Of a stretch of DNA of 7,651 nucleotides, positions 7,318-7,651 are shown in pieces. The stretch comes from an uncultured Prevotellaceae bacterium (GTDB taxonomy: Bacteria; Bacteroidota; Bacteroidia; Bacteroidales; Muribaculaceae), in assembly GCA_946055125.1 (NCBI GenBank), contig CAMGFF010000101.1:1-7651 (forward strand), read 5' to 3'. A model generated the notes under the pieces. It saw only the letters and a list, made by a program, of their open reading frames with translations, did not search any database and was not told the DNA's origin. Position 1 is the first letter of the stretch. Each line of letters opens with the position of its first letter. The position numbers were made by a program, and so were the translations under genes.

Positions 7318-7651
7318 TTAGCCGATGTAGCTCTCAATCGTCTCTGCCGTGGGATTCACTGCCACAATCTTGCCCTCGGGCGAGATTAGCATTGCGCAGA
7401 AGCCATCGTTGAGGCGGTAGGCCTTGTAGATGCTCGATGCGCTGCCTTCGGCATCGCGGAACTGCGACTCTGCGGCAAGATTGTCGATTTTCACAATCTC
7501 ATCATAAACTGCCGCCGACGGGTCATAGTTCACAGCAACAAACTCCATTTCTGCGTGATTGCGGGCGAGCCGGTCGTAGGCTATCGTTGCTATTCGCGAC
7601 TCTGCATCGGTCGATGACCAAAACGACACGAGCACATAGGCTCCTCTCAAC
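7318..7651 (-). CDS. Thioredoxin-fold protein lacking CxxC, C-terminal part
   Basis: About 110 C-terminal residues of a gene that runs off the right edge; the first complete codon is TTG and is probably an internal Leu, not a start. The segment LRGAYVLVSFW...SR fits the beta-strand and active-site helix of the TlpA/AhpC-like thioredoxin fold ('GKyVLvdFWAsWCgPCR'). FVAVNYDPS fits the next strand, and AMLISPEGKIVAV fits the 'fLIDpdGkIva' strand and turn. The catalytic WCxPC is replaced by Thr14-Asp-Ala-Glu-Ser18, so both cysteines are missing. The cis-proline site before the late strand appears to be Phe or Cys (84-85). Disulfide exchange is therefore unlikely. The protein may be a structural or binding relative. 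The N-terminal part, often a separate domain in Bacteroidales proteins of this type, is outside the window, so compartment and partner are unknown. It ends 23 bp beyond the shared terminator hairpin. Confidence 0.75.
   Translation of the reverse strand, partial: LRGAYVLVSFWSSTDAESRIATIAYDRLARNHAEMEFVAVNYDPSAAVYDEIVKIDNLAAESQFRDAEGSASSIYKAYRLNDGFCAMLISPEGKIVAVNPTAETIESYIG

Noticed and set aside
7648..7650. TTG as the start codon of the thioredoxin-like gene
   Set aside because: The fold needs an upstream strand and usually an N-terminal signal or domain, and the frame stays open to the window edge; the codon is more likely an internal Leu.

Overview
The window looks like a chromosomal piece of a gut-type Bacteroidales, most likely Muribaculaceae or a close relative; the family is inferred, not shown. 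The supporting signs are a Bacteroidota 'putative porin' (Porin_10-like), BACON-like domains, type IX secretion (T9SS) C-terminal sorting domains, promoter boxes of the Bacteroidota TTTG / TAnnTTTG type, no Shine-Dalgarno sequences, and GC-rich genes separated by AT-rich gaps.

Left part, minus strand (87-2895): a two-gene unit. A 655-residue outer-membrane porin is followed after 13 bp by a 275-residue protein with an N-terminal membrane anchor and a type-3 (amino-acid-type) solute-binding domain. A promoter of the Bacteroidota type lies just upstream of the porin. The pair suggests a channel plus a periplasmic ligand-binding partner, but the ligand is unknown.

Middle part, plus strand (3041-7245): divergent from the porin unit. 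A promoter, a leader of about 100 nt and two tandem genes only 22 bp apart form a second unit. Both genes encode large secreted proteins ending in a BACON-like domain and a T9SS sorting domain. They are paralogs: the second (566 aa) is collinear with residues from about 305 to the end of the first (782 aa). The first has an extra choice-of-anchor J (cleaved-adhesin/MAM-like) domain after its signal peptide. The shared core of roughly 300 residues upstream of the BACON-like domain is not one I recognise, and it is the most interesting item here.

Right edge: a hairpin with T-tracts on both sides ends the plus-strand unit and can also end the convergent minus-strand gene at the edge. That gene is cut by the window and encodes the C-terminal part of a thioredoxin-fold protein that has lost both CxxC cysteines.

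No RNA genes, CRISPR arrays, insertion sequences or phage genes were seen. The window is mostly ordinary chromosomal content apart from the uncharacterised surface-protein pair.
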